64,000 nt of DNA from positions 1 to 64,000 of the forward strand of contig JAVJTE010000035.1 in the NCBI GenBank assembly GCA_040219025.1, in the 5' to 3' direction. Of this stretch, positions 35,249 through 44,127 are shown in pieces. The notes beneath the pieces were generated by a model that was given only the letters and a program-made list of their open reading frames with translations, searched no databases and was not told where the DNA came from. A program made the translations under genes and the position numbers. The stretch is from HT1-32 sp040219025. Its GTDB lineage: Bacteria; Pseudomonadota; Alphaproteobacteria; Rhodospirillales; HT1-32. The number at the start of each line of letters is the position of its first letter. Positions within the stretch are counted from its first letter, which is position 1.

Positions 35249-36124
35249 ATGAAACGTCAGATCCTCAATCTGCTGGTCGGACTGCTCCATGCAATGGCCC
35301 GCGGTCTTGACCGGCTCATTCAGCTGCTGACCGGCAGACGGCAGATGCTGCAGAGCGGCCTCGCAGAGCGTCTCGCGCCCGTGCATGAACAGACCAGCCG
35401 CCACGGCACCATCCGGCTGGCAACCCCCTCCGAGGCCTGTCTGATGCGGGCCGAAACCCTGTTCACCAAGGAACCGGACATGATCGACTGGGTCGACGGT
35501 TTCCCGGATGGTTTTGTGTTCTGGGATATCGGGGCGAATGTCGGCATCTATTCGGTCTATGCCGGGCTGAAAGGTGGCGGACAGATATTCTCCTTCGAGC
35601 CGGAATCAGCCAACTACTGGGTGCTGAACCGCAATATCCACCTGAACGGTCTCGACGAAAACTGCACCGCCTATTGCCTGCCGCTGTCGGACCGGACAGG
35701 GGTGACCCGTCTGGCCCTGCATACGACCATGATCGGTGATGCCCTGCATAACCTCGCCGGTGTTGACGGCCTGGTCGACGATGCCTCGGTGCATCATCAG
35801 GGGGCGGTCACGATCACTGCTGACGAGGCAATCTCCACCCTCGGCATACCGGCACCGACACATCTCAAGATTGATGTCGACGGTGCCGAAGCCCTGATTA
35901 TCCGCGGCGCGGGCAATCTGTTGCGAAATCCGGCGCTTCAGTCGATCCTTGTCGAACTTGATGATATTGCGGTTAATCCGGGGAAAGAGGTTGCCGACGC
36001 CCTTGCCGGGGCAGGCTTCGTGATTGCATCCAGCCAGGCATCACCCATCGCAACCGGCCGGTTCGCCGCCATCAGAAATTATATCTACGTCCGTGGCGAC
36101 GCTGTCCCACCGACTGACACATGA
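35249..36124 (+). CDS. FkbM family methyltransferase
   Basis: 291 residues. SAM-binding FWDIGANVGIYSVYAG (about 91-106), IFSFEPESANYWVLNRNI, and the FkbM-type THLKIDVDGAEALIIRGA near residue 208. FkbM enzymes O-methylate sugars or polyketides, often in surface glycan loci. It stands between the heparinase-like gene and the YciI gene, and may belong to the same foreign block as the carbamoyltransferase. The N-terminal 40 residues are basic and amphipathic, possibly membrane-associating. Confidence 0.85.
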   Translation: MKRQILNLLVGLLHAMARGLDRLIQLLTGRRQMLQSGLAERLAPVHEQTSRHGTIRLATPSEACLMRAETLFTKEPDMIDWVDGFPDGFVFWDIGANVGIYSVYAGLKGGGQIFSFEPESANYWVLNRNIHLNGLDENCTAYCLPLSDRTGVTRLALHTTMIGDALHNLAGVDGLVDDASVHHQGAVTITADEAISTLGIPAPTHLKIDVDGAEALIIRGAGNLLRNPALQSILVELDDIAVNPGKEVADALAGAGFVIASSQASPIATGRFAAIRNYIYVRGDAVPPTDT

Positions 36125-36134
36125 GGAGAAAAGC

Positions 36135-36416
36135 ATGTATTTCGCGATCCAGTGTATCGACAAACCGGACCACAGCCATGTCCGGGCCGAAACCCGGCCT
36201 GTTCATCTCGACTATCTCCGCTCGAAGGTCGCACAGGTTTTCTGTGCCGGGCCGCTGCAGGATGATGCCGGCAGTGCCATCGGCAGCCTGATCATCATGG
36301 ATTTTGCCAGCCGGGCCGAGGCCGAAGCCTTCGCGGCCGGTGACCCCTATGCGAAGGCCGGCCTGTTTTCCACCGTCACCGTCACCCGCTGGGCAAAAGC
36401 CCTGCCGGCAGACTGA
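36135..36416 (+). CDS. YciI-like protein
   Basis: 93 residues. YciI fold pattern: MYFAIQCIDKPDHSHVRAET, RPVHLDYL and the conserved DPYAKAGLFSTVTVTRW. The GAGGAG ribosome binding site before 36135 decides the start. The His/Asp pair suggests an enzyme but the reaction is unknown. In related genomes it and the EVE gene follow gpsA, so the pair looks displaced by the preceding 9 kb. Confidence 0.87.
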   Translation: MYFAIQCIDKPDHSHVRAETRPVHLDYLRSKVAQVFCAGPLQDDAGSAIGSLIIMDFASRAEAEAFAAGDPYAKAGLFSTVTVTRWAKALPAD

Positions 36417-36428
36417 CAAAGACGACCG

Positions 36429-36842
36429 ATGCAATACTGGCTGGTTAAATCCGAACCCGGCTCCTGGTCATGGGACGATCAGGTAAAAAAGGGCGTCGAA
36501 CACTGGAACGGCGTCCGCAACTATCAGGCCGCCAACAATATGAAGGCGATGCAGACCGGGGACCTCGCCTTCTTCTATCATTCCGTCAAGGAAAAGCAGA
36601 TTGTCGGGATCGTCGAAGTTGTGAAGGAATATTACCCCGACCCGTCTGATGAAAAGGGACGCTTCGGCATGGTCGACTTCAAAACGGTAAAGCCCTTCGC
36701 GACACCGGTCACACTTGCCGAGATCAAGGCCGACGAGCGGCTGCAGCATCTGGCCCTGGTCCGCCAGTCGCGCCTGTCTGTAACCCCGGTTGATCCGGAG
36801 TCATGGAAGCTGCTCTGCTCGCTCGGTGGCGTCGGTCCCTGA
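36429..36842 (+). CDS. EVE domain-containing protein
   Basis: 137 residues, a single EVE domain related to YTH/PUA-like modified-base readers: MQYWLVKSEPGSWSWDDQ, HWNGVRNYQAANNMKAM, GDLAFFYHS and VGIVEVVKEYYPDP. Members bind modified nucleobases in DNA or RNA. It begins 12 bases after the YciI gene and its TGA overlaps the Rieske start. Confidence 0.93.
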   Translation: MQYWLVKSEPGSWSWDDQVKKGVEHWNGVRNYQAANNMKAMQTGDLAFFYHSVKEKQIVGIVEVVKEYYPDPSDEKGRFGMVDFKTVKPFATPVTLAEIKADERLQHLALVRQSRLSVTPVDPESWKLLCSLGGVGP

Positions 36843-37201
36843 TGGCTGTCTGGCGCGATGATGGTGCCGCCGATCTGTGCGCGGCAGACGAACTGAAGGA
36901 AATGGATGCCCGGCCGTTTGACCTTGAACGCAACGGTGCCCGCTATCCGCTGCTCGCCGTTCGCGAGGGCCAGCAGGTACATGTCTATCACAATGCCTGC
37001 CCGCATATCGGCGTGCCCCTGCACTGGGGCACAGAGGGCATGATGAACCTGCAGGGGACGCATCTGATCTGTGCGACCCATGGCGCGCAGTTCCGGGTTG
37101 GTGACGGGTACTGCATCCTCGGCCCCTGCAAGGGGCAAAGTCTGGGAAAAGTCATCTCCCGGATTGAAGATGGCAGAGTCATCGCTGAACTTCAGCCGTA
37201 A
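36842..37201 (+). CDS. Rieske [2Fe-2S] domain protein
   Basis: 119 residues, one Rieske domain. Ligands are C53/H55 (ACPHIG) and C77/H80 (CATHG). Such small cytosolic ferredoxins carry electrons for oxygenases or other redox partners, none of which is adjacent. Start 36842 overlaps the EVE stop (TGATG). Confidence 0.92.
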   Translation: MAVWRDDGAADLCAADELKEMDARPFDLERNGARYPLLAVREGQQVHVYHNACPHIGVPLHWGTEGMMNLQGTHLICATHGAQFRVGDGYCILGPCKGQSLGKVISRIEDGRVIAELQP

Positions 37202-37321
37202 CAGCAGGCGACCATGCCCTGCAAACATTGCAGGAATTCAAAAATCACGGTTGCCCGCACAACCAACCAACGTATGATCTGACTTCCCGTCCCGGATCCG
37301 GGACAGCAAACCTGGTTTGTA
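37202..37321 (+). promoter_or_regulatory. MFS transporter upstream region
   Basis: 120 bases. It contains a small CCTGCA/TGCAGG hairpin at 37214-37230 after the Rieske gene, and the 16-base perfect palindrome listed next. No promoter boxes were assigned. Confidence 0.35.
37289..37304. repeat. Perfect 16-base palindrome GTCCCGGATCCGGGAC
   Basis: A perfect inverted repeat 18 bases before the MFS transporter start. It resembles one arm of the palindromic element inside the heparinase gene at 54430 (ATCCCGGACC/GGTCCGGGAT), so it may be a degraded member of that repeat family; an operator is the alternative. Confidence 0.45.
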
Positions 37322-38509
37322 ATGGAAATTCGGTTTCCAATGTGGCTGCGGGTGGTCGACCGCCCCGGCGCACGTGTCTTCGCCGCCCTGTCAGGAATGG
37401 AATCCTTTTCGCGTGCCCTGATCGCCGGTGTCATGCCGCTGGAAGCCTATCGCCTGCTGGAAACCGCAGCCAAGGTCAGTGAGGCCTATGCGATCATTGG
37501 CGGTCTGTCGCTGATTGTCAGCCTGATGGTGCCGCTGATCATGCGCAAGGTTCGCCGGAAATGGGTATTCAGCGCGGGCTGTCTCTGCATGGTCGCCGCT
37601 CCGCTGCTGATGATTACCGGGGACAAGCTGCCGTTCCTGGCAGGTCTCCAGTTCCGCTCGCTGGCGGTGGTTTTCGCCAATATTGCCCTGAACCTCTATA
37701 TTCTCGATTACATCCGCCGGAAGGAATTTCTGGTCGCCGAACCCAAGCGGCTGGCGGCCATGGGTTTTGCCTGGTGCATCGGGCCGGGTATCGGCATCTG
37801 GCTGCACCAGGAATTCGGTGCTCTCTCTGTTTTTGTGCCGAGTGCCATAGCCGCGCTGATGACGCTGGCCTATTTCTGGTACCTGCGCATGAAGGACAAT
37901 CCGATGGTGGCTCCCGCAAAGGGCAAGCCGCCCAGCGCTTTGGCCAATATCCGCCGGTTCCTTTCCCAGCCCCGGATGCGGCTTGCCTGGATTATCACCT
38001 TCACCCGGTCAAGTTTCTGGACAACCTTCTTCGTCTATCCCCCGCTGTCGATCATCAAGGCCGGCGGCGATCCGATGATTGCCGCTGTCATGCTGTCTGC
38101 CGGTCAGGGACTGCTGTTTCTGGCCCCGGCCTTTGGCCGCCTTGGTGGTCGTTTCGGGGTGCGTCAGGTCATCACCGGCGCATTGATCCTTGGCGGGCTG
38201 GCAATCATCGCTGGCGGATTCGCCACCCCCTATCCAATCATCACGGCCCTGCTGTTCTTTCTTGCTGCAGGCGGCAATGCGGCACTGGATGCGGTCGGCA
38301 ACATTCCGTTTCTGCGGGCTGTGCACAGCTATGAACGGGCAGAGATGACATCCGTGTTCCGGACCTATATCGAAATGTCACAGTTGCTGCCGCAGGCTAT
38401 TTTCACCCTGGCGCTGGTCTATTTTCCATTCGAATCTATCTTCTATCTGCTCGGTGCGTTCTTCCTGTTTACCGCCGGTCTGTCGCGCATGCTGCCCCGG
38501 CGGCTGTAA
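37322..38509 (+). CDS. Major facilitator superfamily transporter
   Basis: 395 residues, about twelve hydrophobic segments in two halves separated by a cytoplasmic loop around 190-210. The loop-2 to loop-3 motif is modified to VPLIMRKVRRKWVFSAG (residues 63-79) and the second half has FGRLGGRFGVRQVITGALIL. Substrate unknown; the family broadly exports drugs or imports small metabolites. No gene beside it gives a strong clue, and it is followed by hspQ. Confidence 0.85.
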   Translation: MEIRFPMWLRVVDRPGARVFAALSGMESFSRALIAGVMPLEAYRLLETAAKVSEAYAIIGGLSLIVSLMVPLIMRKVRRKWVFSAGCLCMVAAPLLMITGDKLPFLAGLQFRSLAVVFANIALNLYILDYIRRKEFLVAEPKRLAAMGFAWCIGPGIGIWLHQEFGALSVFVPSAIAALMTLAYFWYLRMKDNPMVAPAKGKPPSALANIRRFLSQPRMRLAWIITFTRSSFWTTFFVYPPLSIIKAGGDPMIAAVMLSAGQGLLFLAPAFGRLGGRFGVRQVITGALILGGLAIIAGGFATPYPIITALLFFLAAGGNAALDAVGNIPFLRAVHSYERAEMTSVFRTYIEMSQLLPQAIFTLALVYFPFESIFYLLGAFFLFTAGLSRMLPRRL

Positions 38510-38601
38510 CATCGCCATTGAATCGGCCGGCGAAATGCCTAATTCAGCAATCCGGGTTATCCCGCATTTGAGGGGCCGGAGAAATAGGCTACAGTGTCGA
38601 T

Positions 38602-38946
38602 ATGACTGAGATACAGGCAATGGAAATGCGCGTCGCACGTTTCAGGATCGGCGATATCGTCCGGCACAGGGTCTACCCTTTCCGCGGGGTGATCGTTGAT
38701 GTCGATCCGGAATTCGCCAATACGGATGAATGGTATGATTCCATTCCGGCGGAGATGCGTCCGAAAAAAGATCAGCCATTCTATCACATCCTCGCCGAAA
38801 ACGAGGAGACGACCTATAACGCCTATGTGTCGGAGCAGAACCTGATTCCGGACAGCCCTGACCCGGTCTCACATCCTGACATCCCCGATTTCTTTGATGA
38901 TCTGGTTGACGGCCGCTATGTCAGCCATGAACGGGCGATGCATTGA
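38602..38946 (+). CDS. hspQ: Heat shock protein HspQ (YccV, hemimethylated-DNA-binding-like)
   Basis: 114 residues. ARFRIGDIVRHRVYPFRGVI, the VDVDPEFANTDEWY segment and PFYHILAENE match HspQ, which in E. coli promotes degradation of mutant DnaA and acts on Lon. In-frame ATGs at 38620 and 38626 are possible starts closer to the conserved N-terminus. Its stop is 51 bases from the convergent WbpM-like gene. Confidence 0.92.
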   Translation: MTEIQAMEMRVARFRIGDIVRHRVYPFRGVIVDVDPEFANTDEWYDSIPAEMRPKKDQPFYHILAENEETTYNAYVSEQNLIPDSPDPVSHPDIPDFFDDLVDGRYVSHERAMH

Positions 38947-38997
38947 GTCGCTGACCGGGTATCACGTCACGGTCGGACCAGGAATACGGCACCAGGG

Positions 38998-40878
38998 TCA
39001 GCTGGCGGGCTTGTGATATTCAGGCACCAGATCGGCGACAACCTTCCCAATGACGTCAAGGTCGCCGGTCACAGCCGCATGGCGGAGATGTTCGACCGCT
39101 TCTGTGATCGCCGGGCGGTCCAGATTTCGCGGTTCTGCCAGTAAGATACCGGAAACCGACGTCTCGACCAAAGGCTCCCCGCCGTGAATAAGTTCTTCAT
39201 AGAGCTTCTCGCCCGGGCGCAGGCCGGTGAACTCGATCTTCACATCCTCATCCGGGCGCAGCCCGGCCAGACGGATCATCTGTCGCGCCAGATCGACAAT
39301 TTTGACAGGCTGTCCCATATCGAGGACGAAAATCCGGCCCGGCGCACGGGCATCCAGGCAGGCCGTCTGCAACACCAGCTCAACCGCCTCACGCACCGTC
39401 ATGAAGTAGCGGGTCACGTCCGGATGCGTCACTGTCAGCGGCCCGCCGGCCTTGAGCTGACGTTCAAACAGCGGCACCACCGACCCGGTGGAGCCCAGTA
39501 CATTGCCGAAACGTACCGTCACGAAGTCAGTATCCGTGTCATCACGGTCCAGCGATTGTACATAACATTCGGCAATCCGCTTCGACGCCCCCATGATGTT
39601 GGTCGGGTTGACCGCCTTGTCGGTCGAGATCATCACCATCTTCGGGACCGCCGCCGCAACGCAGGCATCCGCCACATTGCAGGTTCCGACCACATTGGTC
39701 AGCATCCCCTCCAGCGGATTCATCTCGACCATCGGGACATGCTTCAGTGCGGCGGCATGAAACACCACGTCCGGTGCTTCCGACTGCATGAGCGCCATGA
39801 TCCGGGGCCGGTCGCGTACATCAGCCAGAATCGCCCGCCGGGTGATCGCCGGAAAGGACTGACCGGTTTCCTGGTCGACCCGGTACAGGTTGAACTCGCC
39901 ATTCTCGACCAGCGTGATCGAGGCCGGGCCAAACTGGCAGATCTGGCGAGCCAGTTCAGACCCGATGGTGCCGCCGGCACCTGTCACCAGCACCCTGCGA
40001 TCACAGAGCAGCGATGCCATGGCCTTGCGATCCAGCACGGTCTGCGGCCTGCCCAGCAGGTCTTCCACCGCAATCTCGCGCACTTCCAGGCGATCTCCGC
40101 CCGGACCTTCACGCAATTCGCCCGGGTCCGGCGCACGGGCCAGCGTCATGCCCAGCTGGTCCGCAACCGCGAACAGTTCACGCACCCGCTCTCCCGGCAA
40201 CCCTTCCTTGGTCAGCACCAGCCGTTGCGGGCGCTCACCCCGTGCCGCAATATCCGCCACCACACGTTCAATATCGCCGCTGGACCCGATGACTTCATGT
40301 CCCCGGATAACCCGCCCGACCCGGCCCGGCGTATCGCTGACGATGCCGACGACCTCATAGGCGCTTTCGCTGCGGGCCAGCGACTGCAGAAACAGGTCTG
40401 CCTCGTCACCGGCACCAACCAGCAGAATCGGAATCCGGCGGTCCGTTGACTGCATCCGCGACAACTCGATCCGGCGGTCCTTCACCATGCGATACAGAAA
40501 ACGCGGTCCGCCCAGCATCGCCATCAGCAGGAACCAGTTGATGACCAGAAAGGATCGTGGCAGGTCCTCAAGCCGGGTCAGGAAGAACATCACCGGCAGG
40601 AAAATCAGGATGGTCAGGGTCGATGCCTTGGCAATCGCCGTCAGGTCCATCAGCGAGGCATAGCGCCAGACCCCGCGATAGAGGCGGCTGCGCCAGAACA
40701 CCACACCGGCAATGGCTGCAAAAATCAGCGACCAGCCGGTGATCGATGCTACCGGATAGAATGCCAGCACATCGCCAAGGCGCAGATACAAGGCAAGCGG
40801 CAGCGACAGACCGGCCATGATCACGTCATGACCGAAGGCGATATAGCCCTTGCTGAAGGATGTGGTTCTGGTGCGCAT
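38998..40878 (-). CDS. NDP-sugar epimerase/dehydratase, WbpM/CapD family
   Basis: 626 residues. Four membrane helices in the first 130, a CoA-binding-like domain to about 280, then the Rossmann domain LVTGAGGTIGSELA (297-310), S418-T419-D420-K421 and NPTNIMGASKRIAE with K433 in the modified YxxxK site, as in WbpM. It would dehydrate UDP-GlcNAc to UDP-4-keto-6-deoxy-GlcNAc. The 4-reductase (WbpV-like) and initiating transferase are close. It is the last gene of the large minus-strand array. Confidence 0.93.
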   Translation of the reverse strand: MRTRTTSFSKGYIAFGHDVIMAGLSLPLALYLRLGDVLAFYPVASITGWSLIFAAIAGVVFWRSRLYRGVWRYASLMDLTAIAKASTLTILIFLPVMFFLTRLEDLPRSFLVINWFLLMAMLGGPRFLYRMVKDRRIELSRMQSTDRRIPILLVGAGDEADLFLQSLARSESAYEVVGIVSDTPGRVGRVIRGHEVIGSSGDIERVVADIAARGERPQRLVLTKEGLPGERVRELFAVADQLGMTLARAPDPGELREGPGGDRLEVREIAVEDLLGRPQTVLDRKAMASLLCDRRVLVTGAGGTIGSELARQICQFGPASITLVENGEFNLYRVDQETGQSFPAITRRAILADVRDRPRIMALMQSEAPDVVFHAAALKHVPMVEMNPLEGMLTNVVGTCNVADACVAAAVPKMVMISTDKAVNPTNIMGASKRIAECYVQSLDRDDTDTDFVTVRFGNVLGSTGSVVPLFERQLKAGGPLTVTHPDVTRYFMTVREAVELVLQTACLDARAPGRIFVLDMGQPVKIVDLARQMIRLAGLRPDEDVKIEFTGLRPGEKLYEELIHGGEPLVETSVSGILLAEPRNLDRPAITEAVEHLRHAAVTGDLDVIGKVVADLVPEYHKPAS

Positions 40879-40895
40879 CTATCCGGATTACCGAT

Positions 40896-41855
40896 TCACA
40901 GATCGCTGGCGATAAACCAATCGACTGTTGCCTGCAATCCCTGTTCTACCGTGAACGGAGGCTGCCAGTCGAGTTGCTGACGGATCAGGCTGTCATCAAG
41001 GCAAAGCGATCCGGTGGTCCGCCGGGCCATATCACCGCGCCCGATCAGGCTTGCGGCAAGTGTCAGCAAGCCGACCGGAAAGGGCAGCAGCCTGGCCTTT
41101 TGTCCCATTGCAGCCGATATCCGGCGCAGCAGATCCGGCATCGACAGGTCTTCGCCATCGCGGATCAGAAAGGTCCGGTTCGCAGCCTTCGGATGTATCA
41201 TCACGTGATGAACTGCGTCGGCAAGATTGCCGACATAAAGCAGGCTGCGGGCATTGCGGACAGAGGCCAGAGGCATTGGCAGCCCTCGTCGGCAAAGCCG
41301 TAACAACGCCAGAAAATTGGCCCGGACCCGGGGGCCATAGATCAGTGGCGGTCGCAGGATCACAACTTCCAGAACGGTGGAGGCCGCAATCTGGCGCAAG
41401 CCCTCTTCAGCCTCCCGCTTCGACAGGCCGTAAGGGTCATCCGGGGGTGACAGGACAGCTTCCCGGTAAGGTCCGGCCTCCGTCTCCCCGCCATTCACCT
41501 TGATGCTGGACAGAAACACCAGCCGGCGGATTCCGGCCTCGACGGCCTGTTCTGCCAGCCGCAATGTGGCATCCCGGTTGACCCGCCGGAATGCCGCCAG
41601 CGGGTCATCAGCGGTATCGCGCATGATATGTGCCCGCCCCGCCAGATGGACGACCATATCGATGTCTGCCAGCGCCGGACCCCAGTCCGTCGCGCCATCA
41701 ATATCCCCGACCGGGCGGCAGGACGCAGCCCCGTCCGGCACCTGATCCTGTCGCGTTGCAGCGATCACCTGATGGCCTTTGCCGGCCAGATAGCGGCAGA
41801 CCGGCGGACCGGTGAATCCGGTAGCGCCGGTGACCAGAACACGCATCCCGGTCAC
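40896..41855 (-). CDS. NAD-dependent epimerase/dehydratase, WbpV-like UDP-QuiNAc synthesis reductase
   Basis: 319 residues. MRVLVTGATGFTGPPVC, HLAGRAHIM, SSIKVNG, and PYGLSKREAEEGL with Y/K in the catalytic motif; the IKVNGE/PDDPYGxSKxxAE pattern is that of 4-keto-QuiNAc reductases (WbpV/WreQ type). Together with the WbpM-like dehydratase it would give UDP-N-acetylquinovosamine, the usual first sugar of alphaproteobacterial O-antigen. It overlaps the WbuB-like gene by four bases. Confidence 0.85.
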   Translation of the reverse strand: MTGMRVLVTGATGFTGPPVCRYLAGKGHQVIAATRQDQVPDGAASCRPVGDIDGATDWGPALADIDMVVHLAGRAHIMRDTADDPLAAFRRVNRDATLRLAEQAVEAGIRRLVFLSSIKVNGGETEAGPYREAVLSPPDDPYGLSKREAEEGLRQIAASTVLEVVILRPPLIYGPRVRANFLALLRLCRRGLPMPLASVRNARSLLYVGNLADAVHHVMIHPKAANRTFLIRDGEDLSMPDLLRRISAAMGQKARLLPFPVGLLTLAASLIGRGDMARRTTGSLCLDDSLIRQQLDWQPPFTVEQGLQATVDWFIASDL

Positions 41856-43120
41856 ACCGCGTGATCCCGGCCAGCCGTCATACCACGCCCGGCGACAACC
41901 TCGTCCAGCACGTCGATGAACTGCTGTGCCTGTGCCTCACGGCTATGCAGCGTTGCCGCTGCGTGACTGGCCGCGGCAAGTGTTGACCGGAGATCATCCT
42001 CTTCCAGCAGACGCACCGCTGCGTCAGCCAGAGCCTCCGGGTCTTCCGGCGCGACCACCAGCCCGGCCCCGTCATCACGGACAATCGCCGTCGCCTCGCC
42101 CTCGGGTGCTGCGATCAGAACCGGCAGGCCCATGCCCATCGCCTCGAATATCTTCGACGGAATAACCTCGGCGAACGTCGGGGAATCCTTCAGATGCACC
42201 AGTGCGACATTACACAGGCTCCAGACGGCGGGCATCCGGTCCTTTGGCTGCATCGGCAGGAACCGCATCTGTTCACCGGCCACGCCCGAAGCGGTCGCCC
42301 GGTCGATCAGCATTTGCCGTTCAGCGCCCGCACCGGCCAGCATGAAGACAATCCGCTCCTCACCCCGCTGATGCAGAACCTCCGCCGCGCCGACAACATT
42401 CGACAACGCATGTGCCATCCCGTGCGTACCGACATAACCGACGACAAACCGGTCGGTCAGGTTCCATTCTGCCGCCAGTTCCGCGTCCCGTTCGCGGGGT
42501 GCATAGCGCGGCAGATCGACACCGTTGATGACAATCGCGATCTTGTCGCCGTCGATATTCCGCGAAATCAGGTCGCGCTTAAACGAACGTGTCAGGGCAA
42601 TAACCGCCGCCGAGCGCCGATACAGAAACAGCTCCAGCTTCTCGAACAAGCCGAGCAGCGTGCTTTTCTTCATCGCACCGACTGCCGTGATCGATTTCGG
42701 CCAGATGTCGCCCAGTTCAAAAACGAAGGGCGTTCGCCGGACCAGACCGGTGAACCAGCCGGCGACGGCAGAGAAGAACTGCGGCGATGTTGCCACCACC
42801 ACATCATGCCGCGGCTGAAAGATACCGGCCACAGATCCGGTAAAGAAGAAGCTGATGAAATCGGCCATCCGCCGCAAGGTGCCGCGGTTCGCCGCGATAT
42901 AGGTCTTCACCCGGACAACCCGGATACCGGACATCTCCTCCGTCTGATACCAGGCATTGCGATAGCCGTCATAGACCCGGCCTTCCGGAAAATTCGGGGC
43001 ACAGGTAATCACCGTTACCTCATGCCCCCACTTTGCCCAGTAACAGGCACGCTCGAAAACCCGTGTCGCGGCGGCATTGGTCTCCGGCGGGAAGTTTTCG
43101 GTAAAGAACAGAATGCGCAT
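41852..43120 (-). CDS. Glycosyltransferase family 4, WbuB-like
   Basis: 422 residues. MRILFFTENFPPETNAAATRVFE, the WAKWGHEVTVITCAPNFPEG segment and FELGDIWPKSITAVGAM are the opening of WbuB-type (L-fucosamine) transferases. The donor site shows VGYVGTHGMAHAL and VIPSKIFEAMGMGLPVLIA. It probably adds the second sugar to the UDP-QuiNAc-primed lipid. It abuts the WecA-like gene with a one-base overlap. Confidence 0.88.
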   Translation of the reverse strand: MRILFFTENFPPETNAAATRVFERACYWAKWGHEVTVITCAPNFPEGRVYDGYRNAWYQTEEMSGIRVVRVKTYIAANRGTLRRMADFISFFFTGSVAGIFQPRHDVVVATSPQFFSAVAGWFTGLVRRTPFVFELGDIWPKSITAVGAMKKSTLLGLFEKLELFLYRRSAAVIALTRSFKRDLISRNIDGDKIAIVINGVDLPRYAPRERDAELAAEWNLTDRFVVGYVGTHGMAHALSNVVGAAEVLHQRGEERIVFMLAGAGAERQMLIDRATASGVAGEQMRFLPMQPKDRMPAVWSLCNVALVHLKDSPTFAEVIPSKIFEAMGMGLPVLIAAPEGEATAIVRDDGAGLVVAPEDPEALADAAVRLLEEDDLRSTLAAASHAAATLHSREAQAQQFIDVLDEVVAGRGMTAGRDHAV

Positions 43121-44127
43121 CAGCGGGGCCGCCGGTTGAGATGAAAAAGCAGCCCGCTGACCAGCAAGGCTGCAACCAGCAACCCTGATCCTGGCCTCCC
43201 GTCAACAGAATAGGCCGCACAGGCAATCAGACCGACATTCGTTACAGCAATTGCGCCGACCACCGCGACGGGGCCCCGCCCATGCTCATTCGAGGCCCGC
43301 TGATAAAAATGTTCCCGGTGAGCCAGCCAGACTTTCTCACCCCGGAACAGGCGTTTCAGGAGGGTGATCGTTGCATCCGTGAGATAATACAGCGGCAGGA
43401 TCACTGCTGCCTCAGGCTGCCCGGAAAGGGCCATCCAGAGTAGCGCCGCCCCCAGCATGAACCCGAGCGGGATACTGCCGACATCACCCAGGAATATCCG
43501 CGCGGGATGGCGGTTCCAGACCAGAAAACCCAGCATCGCGCCAGCCGCAGCAACCGCAAGCAGGGTCGCCGGAAACCAGCTGGCCGGCATCCCCGCCAGC
43601 CACCAGACGACAGCCATGCCAACACCCACAGACAGCGTTTCAACCGACGTGATTGCGTCAATGCCGTCCATGAAGTTGTAGAGATTGATGAACCAGATCC
43701 AGCCCAGTCCGGCCAGAAACAACACCAGCCCGGCAGGAAGGAAAGAGGGCAGCGGTATAATATCCACCATCACATAAAGTGCGAAGGCAACAACCGCGAC
43801 CTGCAGGATAACGCGGACAGCCGCCGGCAGGGGCCGTCCGTCATCCACCACCGAAACAACCGCCAGAACAGCCGATGAGAACAGCAGCCCCGCCTCCGGC
43901 ATGAACCGGCTGGTCGGACCAAGAACCAGCAAGCCTGTCCAGATCGCCAGCATGACACCAATCCCGCCACCGCGCGGCACCGGCCGTGTATGGCTGGATC
44001 GTTCATTCGGCAGATCGGGAAGGCGGTTCGCGAGAACAGGAATCGACAGCCGGACAAACAGGACGGCAAGTCCGCAGCATAGCGCAGCCGTGACAAGCAG
44101 ATCAGACAGTCCCGCCTCCTCCGTCAT
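43120..44127 (-). CDS. Undecaprenyl-phosphate sugar-1-phosphate transferase, WecA/WbpL family
   Basis: 335 residues with ten to eleven transmembrane segments. PNERSSHTRPVPRGGG, NFMDGIDAITSVE, NRHPARIFLGDVGSIPLGF and the C-terminal HREHFYQRAS are the family motifs. It moves a HexNAc-1-phosphate onto undecaprenyl phosphate, starting O-antigen synthesis on the cytoplasmic face. ATG 44127 or 44130 can be the start; either way it lies inside the 3' end of the ligase gene. Confidence 0.92.
   Translation of the reverse strand: MTEEAGLSDLLVTAALCCGLAVLFVRLSIPVLANRLPDLPNERSSHTRPVPRGGGIGVMLAIWTGLLVLGPTSRFMPEAGLLFSSAVLAVVSVVDDGRPLPAAVRVILQVAVVAFALYVMVDIIPLPSFLPAGLVLFLAGLGWIWFINLYNFMDGIDAITSVETLSVGVGMAVVWWLAGMPASWFPATLLAVAAAGAMLGFLVWNRHPARIFLGDVGSIPLGFMLGAALLWMALSGQPEAAVILPLYYLTDATITLLKRLFRGEKVWLAHREHFYQRASNEHGRGPVAVVGAIAVTNVGLIACAAYSVDGRPGSGLLVAALLVSGLLFHLNRRPR

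Noticed and set aside
38521..38590. Imperfect inverted repeat GGCC...AAATGC / GCATTT...GGCC before hspQ
   Set aside because: The stem is broken and the loop long; it lacks a T-run and could be chance in this sequence.
39184..40449. 421-codon plus-strand frame
   Set aside because: Antisense to the WbpM-like gene; rich in His, Arg and Gln without any family motif.
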